A stretch of DNA of 64,000 bases. Origin: CAYSUS01 sp964434165. Its GTDB lineage: Bacteria > Planctomycetota > Planctomycetia > Pirellulales > Thermoguttaceae. The translations under genes were made by a program, and so were the position numbers. The stretch spans positions 1 to 64,000 of the forward strand of contig CAYSUS010000029.1 of the NCBI GenBank assembly GCA_964434165.1, in the 5' to 3' direction. The notes beneath the pieces were generated by a model. The model was not told where the DNA came from. It saw only the letters and a list, made by a program, of their open reading frames with translations, and ran no database searches. This document shows, in pieces, positions 7,920 to 15,590 of the stretch; positions within the stretch are counted from its first letter, which is position 1; each line of letters opens with the position of its first letter.

Positions 7920-9323
7920 ATGAGATGCCCCCTCGCGTGCGCGGTGCTAAGCTCGGCGCTCCTGCTGTCGGCGTGCCAGTCCGCGGCTGCAGCCGAGAAG
8001 CCCAATTTCGTGATCGTGTTCTGCGACGACCTCGGCTACGGCGATCTGGGGTGCTTCGGCCACCCCACGATCCGCACCCCCAACCTGGACCGCATGGCCG
8101 CCGAGGGCCAGAAGTGGACCCAGTTCTACGTGGCGGCCAGCGTCTGCACCCCGAGCCGCGCGGGGCTGATCACGGGGCGGCTGCCCATCCGCAGCGGCAT
8201 GTGCAGCGACCGCCGACGCGTGCTGTTCCCCGACAGCGCCGGCGGCCTGCCCGAGAGCGAGTTGACCATCGCCGAGGCGCTCAAGCAGGAGGGGTACGCC
8301 ACGCATTGCGTGGGCAAATGGCACCTGGGCCACCTGCCGCAGCACCTGCCGACCAGCCACGGCTTCGATTCCTATTTCGGCATCCCCTACTCCAACGACA
8401 TGGACCGCGTGGGCGGTCCCCGGGGCCGCGACGCGTTCTGGGAGCCGAGGGTCGAGTACTGGAACGTCCCCTTGATGCGCAATACCAAGATCGTCGAGCG
8501 ACCGGCCGAACAGACGACGATCACCCGCCGCTACAGCGAGGAGGCGATCCGCCTGATCCGAGAGAATAGAGATCGGCCTTTCTTCATCTACCTGGCCCAT
8601 AACTTGCCGCACGTGCCGCTGTTCTGCTCTGGGGAGTTCGAAGGGCGCAGCCTGCGGGGGCTGTACGGCGACGTGGTGGAGGAGATCGACGCCGGCGTGG
8701 GCCAGATCCTCAAGGCCCTCGGCGAACTGGACCTCGACGAGAGGACGCTCGTGGTGTTCACCTCGGACAACGGGCCCTGGCTGGTCTTCAACCAGCATGG
8801 CGGGTCGGCCGGCCTGTTGCGCGACGGCAAGGGCTGCACGTTCGAGGGTGGGATGCGCGAGCCGACCCTCTTCCGCTGGCCGGGCAGGATCAAGCCGGGC
8901 TTGGTCACCGAGTTGGGCTCCACGCTCGACCTGCTTCCGACCTTCGCCGGCCTGGCCGGAGCGAAACTACCCGACGACCGCGTCTACGACGGGATGGACA
9001 TCTCGCCCGCCCTGTTGGGCACCGGGCCCAGCCCGCGCAAGACGATGTTCTACTACCGGGGCACGCGGCTCTTCGCTGTGCGCCACGGCCAGTTCAAAGC
9101 CCATTTCATCACGCAGTCGGCCTATGGCGGCGGGAAACCGCAGGAGCACGACCCTCCGGAGTTGTACCACCTCGGCCACGACCCTTCGGAAAAGTACAAC
9201 GTGGCCAAGGACCACCCGGAGGTGATCGCCGAGATCCAGCGGATCGCCGAGGTGCACCGCAAGACCGTCGAGCCGGTCGAGAACCAACTCGAGAAGGTGC
9301 TGAAGCCTCGCGCCGGGAAGTGA
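7920..9323 (+). CDS. Sulfatase (formylglycine-dependent, lipoprotein)
   Basis: A 467-residue member of the alkaline phosphatase-like sulfatase family, which hydrolyses sulfate esters, typically on polysaccharides or glycosaminoglycans. The active-site signature CTPSRAGLITGR contains C76, the residue oxidised to formylglycine. Metal-binding FCDDLGYGD lies near the N-terminus, and GKWHLGH and FTSDNGPW supply further active-site residues. The N-terminus is a lipoprotein signal peptide with lipobox LSAC, so the enzyme should be membrane-anchored outside the cytoplasm. The ATG at 7920 is chosen because a good ribosome-binding site (GGAGGA, 7908-7913) precedes it. A formylglycine-generating enzyme would have to be encoded elsewhere. 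Confidence 0.95.
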   Translation: MRCPLACAVLSSALLLSACQSAAAAEKPNFVIVFCDDLGYGDLGCFGHPTIRTPNLDRMAAEGQKWTQFYVAASVCTPSRAGLITGRLPIRSGMCSDRRRVLFPDSAGGLPESELTIAEALKQEGYATHCVGKWHLGHLPQHLPTSHGFDSYFGIPYSNDMDRVGGPRGRDAFWEPRVEYWNVPLMRNTKIVERPAEQTTITRRYSEEAIRLIRENRDRPFFIYLAHNLPHVPLFCSGEFEGRSLRGLYGDVVEEIDAGVGQILKALGELDLDERTLVVFTSDNGPWLVFNQHGGSAGLLRDGKGCTFEGGMREPTLFRWPGRIKPGLVTELGSTLDLLPTFAGLAGAKLPDDRVYDGMDISPALLGTGPSPRKTMFYYRGTRLFAVRHGQFKAHFITQSAYGGGKPQEHDPPELYHLGHDPSEKYNVAKDHPEVIAEIQRIAEVHRKTVEPVENQLEKVLKPRAGK

Positions 9324-9373
9324 AGGCCGCGTGGCAGAGTGGCACCTGCCCCTCAAAGAAGCGAGAGACAGGA

Positions 9374-10909
9374 ATGACGACCGATGCCCCCGCGAATTCC
9401 GCGAACGACCGATCCTCCGCCCTCAACGGGCGCCGCAAGCTGGAATACCCCTTCCTCTTCCGCTGGCTGCACTGGCTGCTGACCGGCAGCCTGGTCGTGC
9501 TGGTGCTGACGGGCTTCAGCCTGCACGCGGGGGCGCGGCCCGACTGGTCGCTGCTCGACGGAAAGGTGCCGGGCTGGTTCTGGACGGGGCGGGTGCACCT
9601 GTGGCATTCGTGGGCGGCGCTGGTGTTCACGCCGGCGATCCTCGCGGCCTGCTGGGTGTATCTCTTCAAGCGCGTGTTCGTCCGCCCGACTCACATCATC
9701 CTCCTGGTCAGCGGGTTGCTGACCGTCATCAGCGGGTTCTTCCTGGCCAACCCGCCCGAGTCGGGGCTTCTCTACCACGGGTCGCTATGGGTTCACGCCG
9801 TGGTGGGCCTGGCAATCATTCCCATCTGGCTCTTGTGGCACGCGATCACCGGGCTGACGCGGTACAAGCGAATGCTCGTGCCGGCGTTCGATTTCGTCTC
9901 GAACGACCGGCTGTGGCCCATCGTCGGTCTGCTAGTCCTGGCCGTTCCCACCAGTTGCGTGCTGATGTACGGATGGCCGTTCACACCCCCGTGGCGCGAG
10001 CTCGCCGCGGCGCGGATCGACACTGTGGAGGTCTCCGACCTGGTCGCGCTGCCGTGGGACAAGGCCCAGGCGCTAAAGGTCCCGCTGGTCAACGGCAGCT
10101 CGTTCGACGCGGGACGCACGCTGCTGGTGCTCCGCGCGCTACACAACGGCGACGAGCTGTTCGTCCAGGCCCAGTGGGACGACGACGACGAGAACTACGA
10201 GTACTGGCCGTGGCGCAAGACCGAGGACGGCTGGGAGTACCTGCAGACGAGCGCCAAGGACGAGTGCAAGTGCTACGAGGACAAGTTCTCGCTGGTCTTC
10301 CCGGTCCAACCGGACGGTGATTTCGAGCGGTTCGGATGCGCGGTGAGCTGCCACCTGCACGGCGACTACGGCTGGGGCTACAAGGGCTACGACCGCCTGC
10401 TTGACGTGTGGCACTGGAAGGCCGCCCGGACCGACCCCGCGGGCCAGGTCGACGACAAGTACTGGTCGGTCGTCGACTTCGACAACAAGGACATCGGGCG
10501 CCATGGCGACCCCAAGGAGGGCGGCGGATACACCAAGAACCGCAAGGAAGAGATCGACCACCCGCTGTTCCTTCCAGACTCCCCGGACGCCGTCGTCCAG
10601 GGCTCGTTTCCCAAGGACCGCGCCGTCGAGTACACTGACGAGGCCGGCGCGGCGATCGCGCCGGAGACGATCGTGCCGGGCGTGGTCACCGACGCGTTCG
10701 TGGGCGACCGCGGCGACGTGACCTGCCGGTCGCGCTACGAAGACGGCCGCTGGACGCTGTACATCCGCCGCAAGCTCGAGACGGGCAGCCCTTACGACGC
10801 ACAATTCCTCCCGGGCAAGCGGGTTGCCTTCGGATGCGCGGCTTTCGACCACGCCGGCAAGCGCCACGCCCACGCCCTTCCGACGTTCTACCTCAAGCTG
10901 GCCGAGTGA
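9374..10909 (+). CDS. Membrane cytochrome b fused to ethylbenzene-dehydrogenase-like heme domain
   Basis: A 511-residue two-part redox protein. The first ~210 residues are a cytochrome b561/Ni-Fe-hydrogenase b-type membrane domain with about five hydrophobic helices and histidines in helices (FRWLHWLL, VHLWHSW, YHGSLWVHAV, WHAITG) as heme b ligand candidates. The rest (about 220-511) resembles the heme-binding gamma-subunit/DOMON-like domain of ethylbenzene dehydrogenase and DMSO-reductase-family enzymes. This domain contains CAVSCH (C322, C326, H327), a C-X3-C-H arrangement, not the canonical CXXCH. Electron transfer between the quinone pool and a periplasmic partner is inferred. No molybdoenzyme subunit is nearby. 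The ATG at 9374 is preferred over a GTG overlapping the sulfatase stop. Confidence 0.8.
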   Translation: MTTDAPANSANDRSSALNGRRKLEYPFLFRWLHWLLTGSLVVLVLTGFSLHAGARPDWSLLDGKVPGWFWTGRVHLWHSWAALVFTPAILAACWVYLFKRVFVRPTHIILLVSGLLTVISGFFLANPPESGLLYHGSLWVHAVVGLAIIPIWLLWHAITGLTRYKRMLVPAFDFVSNDRLWPIVGLLVLAVPTSCVLMYGWPFTPPWRELAAARIDTVEVSDLVALPWDKAQALKVPLVNGSSFDAGRTLLVLRALHNGDELFVQAQWDDDDENYEYWPWRKTEDGWEYLQTSAKDECKCYEDKFSLVFPVQPDGDFERFGCAVSCHLHGDYGWGYKGYDRLLDVWHWKAARTDPAGQVDDKYWSVVDFDNKDIGRHGDPKEGGGYTKNRKEEIDHPLFLPDSPDAVVQGSFPKDRAVEYTDEAGAAIAPETIVPGVVTDAFVGDRGDVTCRSRYEDGRWTLYIRRKLETGSPYDAQFLPGKRVAFGCAAFDHAGKRHAHALPTFYLKLAE

Positions 10910-10957
10910 CCGCGGGGGCTGTCCCCCTGCCGGTCCCAACCGGGAGAGGAAACAGCC

Positions 10958-13900
10958 ATGTGCAGCCCGCTCGCTCCAGTGCGGCCTGGCGCCGCCGCCT
11001 TCGCCATCCTGGGCGCCATCGCGGTCCTCGCCTCGGCGCCATCAACCGTCGAGGCCGTCTCTCAGGACGTCCTCTGCGTCCGCGACGATCACGGCAACTG
11101 GGGCGGCTCGACCGAGGGCATGACGCACCAGGTTGCCCCGGGCTACGAGGCCAAGAAGGTCCTCGACCTCTCGTCCGTGCCCGAGGAGTTCTGGAACCAG
11201 GCGACCGAGGTCCGGCTCTCGGCCTACTTCTGCATCCGCGACTACTCGGTGGTCGCCCTCGGCAAGGCCAACGGGCTGGACGAGGCGATCGAGATCTTGG
11301 TCAACGGCCACGTACACCGCGTGCCGACGGGGGACGGGCTGCCGGCCTGGCGCGACGGCCGGCCCATGCAGTCCTTCATGCGGTGGCACGATTTTCCGGT
11401 GCCCAAGGAGCACCTCAGACGCGGGCCGAACGAGATCGTGCTGCGCAAGGCCAAGGCCCCGGGCAAGAGCAGCCCGGACGATTACCTCTACCTGGGCATC
11501 GACACCAGCGTCGAGGGCGGCAACAGCTTCGTGCGGTTCGGCCCGCAGTCGGAGTGGCGCCGGGACAAGCTGACGGTGCCGGGCGGAGCGGGCGAGTACA
11601 TGGTGCGAGCGTACCTGATCCGCGGCGAGCGGGGATTCACCGCGGTCTGGCGGGCCGAGAAGGACAAGGCCGACGACCCGGCCGGGATGATTGCCTACGC
11701 AGGATCGCATGGCCCCACCGCGCGCGTGGAATGGGAGGCGGAACGGATCGACCGCTTGGCCCCGATCACGGCGGTCGTGGAGACCGGCAGCGACGCCCCG
11801 TTCTCCTTCCACTGGCTCGACGCCGACGGCACGCCTGTCATGCCACCGATCCAGGCCAAGGGACCGCGCTTCGAAACCTACCTGAAGCCGCCCCTGGAGC
11901 AGCTTCCCAGCGGGATCGAATTGGACAAGAAGGTCGCGGTCGAGTCGGTGACGGTCCGGGCGACAAGGGGTTATCACCCTCGATCGCCGCGAATCGACAT
12001 GTGCCCTGCGATCGCCCAGCCCGCCGGGACCAAGAAGGACCGCAAGCCTTCTTGCCGGATCACGGACTCCGGAAAGCGGATCGTAATCGAGAACGCGACA
12101 CTACGCGCCGAGTTCCGGATCCGCGACCGGCGCCTCAACCTGGTCTCGCTCTACAACGAGCTGGCCGCAGCGGAGATGATCCGCCGTCCCGACGATTGCG
12201 CGCTGTTCCTCGTCGAAGTGGACGGCCGCCGCTACGCCGGCTCGCGGGACTTCACCGTTCAGCAGATGGAGTTGAGCAAACCGGGCTTCTGTCTTGCACT
12301 GCACTCCGCGGAGGCAGGCGTTGCGGCCAAGCTCCGGGTATGGACCGAAAAGAAAACTGGGCTCGACCCAGGCCTGTACATGGGCCTGGAGGTGGAAGCG
12401 CCGTCCGGGCCGGTCGATTTCAAGCTCGCCTTCCCGCACCTGGCCGGGCTGGCCGTGAGCGACGACCCGGCCGACGACTACTACTTCTTCCCGTACGGGG
12501 GCGGGATCATCGCCGATACCCCAGCCCTCATCCGAGCCGGATACGGCGACCACCAGGCCCTGTACCAGGTGATGGACCTGTTCAGCCCCAAGCGGGGTGC
12601 GGGCTTGGCCGTCCAGTGCCTGGACGCAGACGGACGGTACAAGGTCCTGGCCTTGCGTAAGCATCTGCCTGGCAGACAGGAAACCAACGGCGACGTGGCC
12701 CGGCCGCCCACCGCTCCCGAGTATTGCTGGAGCAATCCGCTTCAGGCCGTGCCCGGCACGAGCCTCGCCGTGGAGTATCTCCGCCGCACGCGCGAGCCGG
12801 GCGAGTCCTTTGCGGCCAAGGACGTCAAGCTCGTCCCGCACCCCGGGGACTGGCACCACGCCATGCTCCTTTACGCCGAGTGGTGCCGGACGCATTGGAA
12901 GTTCCGCTCCATGCCCTCGCGCCTCAGTGGGGTGTGGAACATGATCGCCGCCGGATGGGGCAAGAGCCCGATCTATCGCGACGGCAAGTACCGCACCGAC
13001 TTCCTCCTCCCCAAATGCGACTGCCTGGAGCTGATGAGTTGGTGGGAGTGGTCGTCGATGGGGCCGGGCGGGTTCCCGCTCGACCAGCTCAAGGAGAAGC
13101 TGGGCCAGGCCAAGTACGAGCGGTGGCAGAGCTACCTCGTCGCCGACCCGGTCACGGGCAAGCTCATGTTCTCCAACAACCCGGGCGACTACGACGGCTA
13201 CAATGGGAGGTGGGGCGGACTGCCGGCCCTGCGCAAGGCGATCGAGGACTACCAGAAGCGCGGCGCGCTGGTCACGCTGTACACCGATCCGTTCCGCGTG
13301 GACCGGGCAAGCAAGTGCGGGCGCGAGCATGGAGAGAAGTGGGGCGTCGTCGATCCCGACGGGAGCTACCGCGACGACTATGACGCCTGGCGCATGTGCC
13401 ACGACGTGGCCGAATACCGGAAGTGGGTCGCCGAGAACATGGCCCGGGTGATGCGCGAGACCGGGGCCGATGGCATCCGCCTGGACGAGTACGGCCATCG
13501 CGGCTCGGCCTGCTTCAGCAAGCATCACGAGCACACCTATGCCGAGCCGGGCTGCACGGAATGGCAGCGGGGCGTGGCCGAGGCCACGCGCCTGGTGCGA
13601 AATGCCATGGACGAAGTCAAGCCCGACAGCGTGCTGACCACCGAGCACCCGGGCTACGACTTCCTCATGCCGCATATCGAGGGCTGCATCACCTACGACC
13701 TGACCGTGCTGGCCTCCCCGTTGCGCCCGCTGGAGTGCAACCTGCAGCGTTTCTACTTCCCGTGGTGCAAGGCCTACGAGCTCGACCACCGCGGGGCCGA
13801 CCGCGGGCACCGCAAGCGGTTCTGGAACGCCGTCGGCTCGTTCGGCAGCTACTACCCGGACGAGATGTACCGAGTGCTGAAGGAGCATCAGGACGTCTTC

Positions 13901-14182
13901 TCCAGCGACAACTGCCGGGCGCTCGTGCCGACGTTGGCCAGGCATGTTTACGCCAACCGGTTTGATTCGGGCGGCAAGACGGTCTGGACGCTCTACAACG
14001 CCGCGGGACATTCGCACTACGGGCCCGTGCTCCGCGTGCCGATGGAAGACGGGCAGCAGGTCGTGGGGCTGTTCGGCGCTCAGGCCTTGGAGGCTCGGCG
14101 TGACGGAAAGGAGACGGTCGTGACGCTGTTCCTCGGACGGGACGACGTGGCCTGCGTGGCGCGGTGGTCGGATGGCAGGTGA
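10958..14182 (+). CDS. Large secreted DUF6259-like protein, putative glycoside hydrolase
   Basis: A 1,074-residue exported protein with an N-terminal signal peptide (hydrophobic stretch AAAFAILGAIAVLASAP). GAGAGG precedes the ATG at a good distance. The N-terminal half looks like beta-sandwich sequence (FVRFGPQSEW..., FSFHWLDADG). The C-terminal half contains a TIM-barrel-like part with ETGADGIRLDEYGHRG, where D843 sits at the position of a glycosidase nucleophile (end of strand 4), and TTEHPGYDF further on. I recall this architecture from the DUF6259 family, which is common in planctomycetes and gut bacteria and is presumed to act on polysaccharides; that assignment is from memory. Activity and substrate are unproven. 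The end overlaps the next gene by 11 bases. Confidence 0.7.
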   Translation: MCSPLAPVRPGAAAFAILGAIAVLASAPSTVEAVSQDVLCVRDDHGNWGGSTEGMTHQVAPGYEAKKVLDLSSVPEEFWNQATEVRLSAYFCIRDYSVVALGKANGLDEAIEILVNGHVHRVPTGDGLPAWRDGRPMQSFMRWHDFPVPKEHLRRGPNEIVLRKAKAPGKSSPDDYLYLGIDTSVEGGNSFVRFGPQSEWRRDKLTVPGGAGEYMVRAYLIRGERGFTAVWRAEKDKADDPAGMIAYAGSHGPTARVEWEAERIDRLAPITAVVETGSDAPFSFHWLDADGTPVMPPIQAKGPRFETYLKPPLEQLPSGIELDKKVAVESVTVRATRGYHPRSPRIDMCPAIAQPAGTKKDRKPSCRITDSGKRIVIENATLRAEFRIRDRRLNLVSLYNELAAAEMIRRPDDCALFLVEVDGRRYAGSRDFTVQQMELSKPGFCLALHSAEAGVAAKLRVWTEKKTGLDPGLYMGLEVEAPSGPVDFKLAFPHLAGLAVSDDPADDYYFFPYGGGIIADTPALIRAGYGDHQALYQVMDLFSPKRGAGLAVQCLDADGRYKVLALRKHLPGRQETNGDVARPPTAPEYCWSNPLQAVPGTSLAVEYLRRTREPGESFAAKDVKLVPHPGDWHHAMLLYAEWCRTHWKFRSMPSRLSGVWNMIAAGWGKSPIYRDGKYRTDFLLPKCDCLELMSWWEWSSMGPGGFPLDQLKEKLGQAKYERWQSYLVADPVTGKLMFSNNPGDYDGYNGRWGGLPALRKAIEDYQKRGALVTLYTDPFRVDRASKCGREHGEKWGVVDPDGSYRDDYDAWRMCHDVAEYRKWVAENMARVMRETGADGIRLDEYGHRGSACFSKHHEHTYAEPGCTEWQRGVAEATRLVRNAMDEVKPDSVLTTEHPGYDFLMPHIEGCITYDLTVLASPLRPLECNLQRFYFPWCKAYELDHRGADRGHRKRFWNAVGSFGSYYPDEMYRVLKEHQDVFSSDNCRALVPTLARHVYANRFDSGGKTVWTLYNAAGHSHYGPVLRVPMEDGQQVVGLFGAQALEARRDGKETVVTLFLGRDDVACVARWSDGR

Positions 14183-15377
14183 GCCGCTTCAGGTCGTCGA
14201 GCTTACGCCGGCGGGACGCGGCGCGATCGCCACGGTCCTCGTCGTGGGAGCGGGGGCGGTGGAGGCCGTCCAGAGCGTGTTCCGCCCTGTGCCCGGCGGT
14301 GCGCTGGGCGAGAGGGAGGCGGATCGGCCGGTGTTCGGACGTTTCGGCCCGGCGCCCGGCGAGGAAGTGATCGTGCTGCGCCGTGACGGCGGGGTCGTGG
14401 AGATATGCTGCCACGGCGGGCGGGCCGCGGTCGAGCGGGTGCGGCGGCAGATGATCGCCGCCGGCGGCAAGTCGGTCGCGTGGGAGGAATGGGTCCGCGC
14501 GTCGTGCGGCGACCCGATCGTGGCCGAGGCCCGCATCGCCCTGGCCCACGCCTGGACGGAACGAGCGGCTTGGATCCTGCTGGACCAGTTCCACGGGGCG
14601 CTTTCGCGCGAGTTGGCCGCGATTGCCGACCTGGCGGAAGCCGGAGCGATCGACGATTCGGCCCGGCGTCTTGACGAGCTGCTCGCCCTGGCTCCCCTCG
14701 GGCTCCACCTGGTCGAGCCCTGGCGGGTGGTGCTGGCCGGCCGGCCGAACGCGGGCAAGAGCAGCCTCGTAAACGCGATCCTCGGCTACGGTCGCTCGAT
14801 CGTGCATCACGAGCCGGGTACCACGCGCGATGCGGTCGCGGCCGAGACCGCGCTGGACGGCTGGCCCGTCGAGCTGAGCGATACGGCCGGGCTGCGCACC
14901 GGCGGGGGAGCGGTCGAAACGCTGGGCGTGGAGAAGACGCGGCGTTGCCTGGACGCGGCCGACCTTGTCGTGCTGGTCTTCGACCGAAGCCGGCCCTTCT
15001 CTCGTGACGACGCGGAGCTGGCCGCCGAGATGCCCGAGGCCCTGCGCGTCCACAACAAGGCCGACCTGCCTTCGGCCGAGCGAGAACGACCCACGGGGCT
15101 TGCCACGAGCGCGGTGACGGGTGTGGGGGTCCAGGAGCTGATCCAGGAGATCGCCGACCGGCTCGTGCCCCGCGTCCCGCCGCCGGGAGCGGGGGTCCCG
15201 TTTGCTTCGCAGCAGGCGAGTCTCCTGGCCACGGCGCGGGACGCGATCGAGGCCGGCGCGCTCGAACGGGCCTGCGGCGTCCTGCAGTGGCTGGGGACAT
15301 CAGATCGTCGCGGACGCCGCGACCATGCCGTCGGCCGGACGTCATACCCCCCAATGTTTCCGCGAAATCGGCCTTGA
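14172..15377 (+). CDS. TrmE/MnmE-related GTPase lacking the C-terminal Cys motif
   Basis: This 401-residue protein has the layout of MnmE but is shorter than the usual ~450 residues. The N-terminal folate-binding-like domain includes ELTPAGRGAIATVL and EICCHGGRAAVERV. The G domain shows G1 GRPNAGKSS, a G2 region EPGTTRD, G3 DTAGL and G4 NKAD. The C-terminus lacks the Cys-Ile/Leu-Gly-Lys tail that MnmE needs for tRNA U34 modification, and no MnmG is nearby. It is more likely a divergent planctomycete TrmE-related GTPase than a bona fide tRNA-modification enzyme. It overlaps the preceding secreted protein gene, suggesting co-transcription. The last 30 residues look unusual (DRRGRRDHAVGRTSYPP), so a late frameshift cannot be excluded. 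Confidence 0.75.
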   Translation: MAGEPLQVVELTPAGRGAIATVLVVGAGAVEAVQSVFRPVPGGALGEREADRPVFGRFGPAPGEEVIVLRRDGGVVEICCHGGRAAVERVRRQMIAAGGKSVAWEEWVRASCGDPIVAEARIALAHAWTERAAWILLDQFHGALSRELAAIADLAEAGAIDDSARRLDELLALAPLGLHLVEPWRVVLAGRPNAGKSSLVNAILGYGRSIVHHEPGTTRDAVAAETALDGWPVELSDTAGLRTGGGAVETLGVEKTRRCLDAADLVVLVFDRSRPFSRDDAELAAEMPEALRVHNKADLPSAERERPTGLATSAVTGVGVQELIQEIADRLVPRVPPPGAGVPFASQQASLLATARDAIEAGALERACGVLQWLGTSDRRGRRDHAVGRTSYPPMFPRNRP

Positions 15378-15590
15378 TTGGGCCTGCACGGGCGGGAATC
15401 TGTCTGGACTCGCCGGTTTGAAGCCAGGTAAACTACGCCGATCAAATTTCCTGGCCATGCTGGCAATATTATTGCCGTGGCGAGGATTCCCCATGGATGG
15501 GGGTCGCGGGACCGATGGGCTGCGCGATGCGGGCTTCGCGGCCGCACGCGGTCTTGAGGGACTCGCGATGGCGTTCAGGAGGAACACGCT
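15378..15590. promoter_or_regulatory. Upstream region of TPR gene with small palindrome
   Basis: An AT-richer segment includes GGCAAT-ATT-ATTGCC (15462-15476), a 6-bp-arm palindrome that could be an operator. TTGAAG at 15418-15423 resembles a -35, but no good -10 follows. Confidence 0.3.

Noticed and set aside
12101..14017. Minus-strand frame of about 640 codons opposite the DUF6259-like gene
   Set aside because: It is antisense to a signal-peptide-bearing, barrel-like protein and has no motif of its own.
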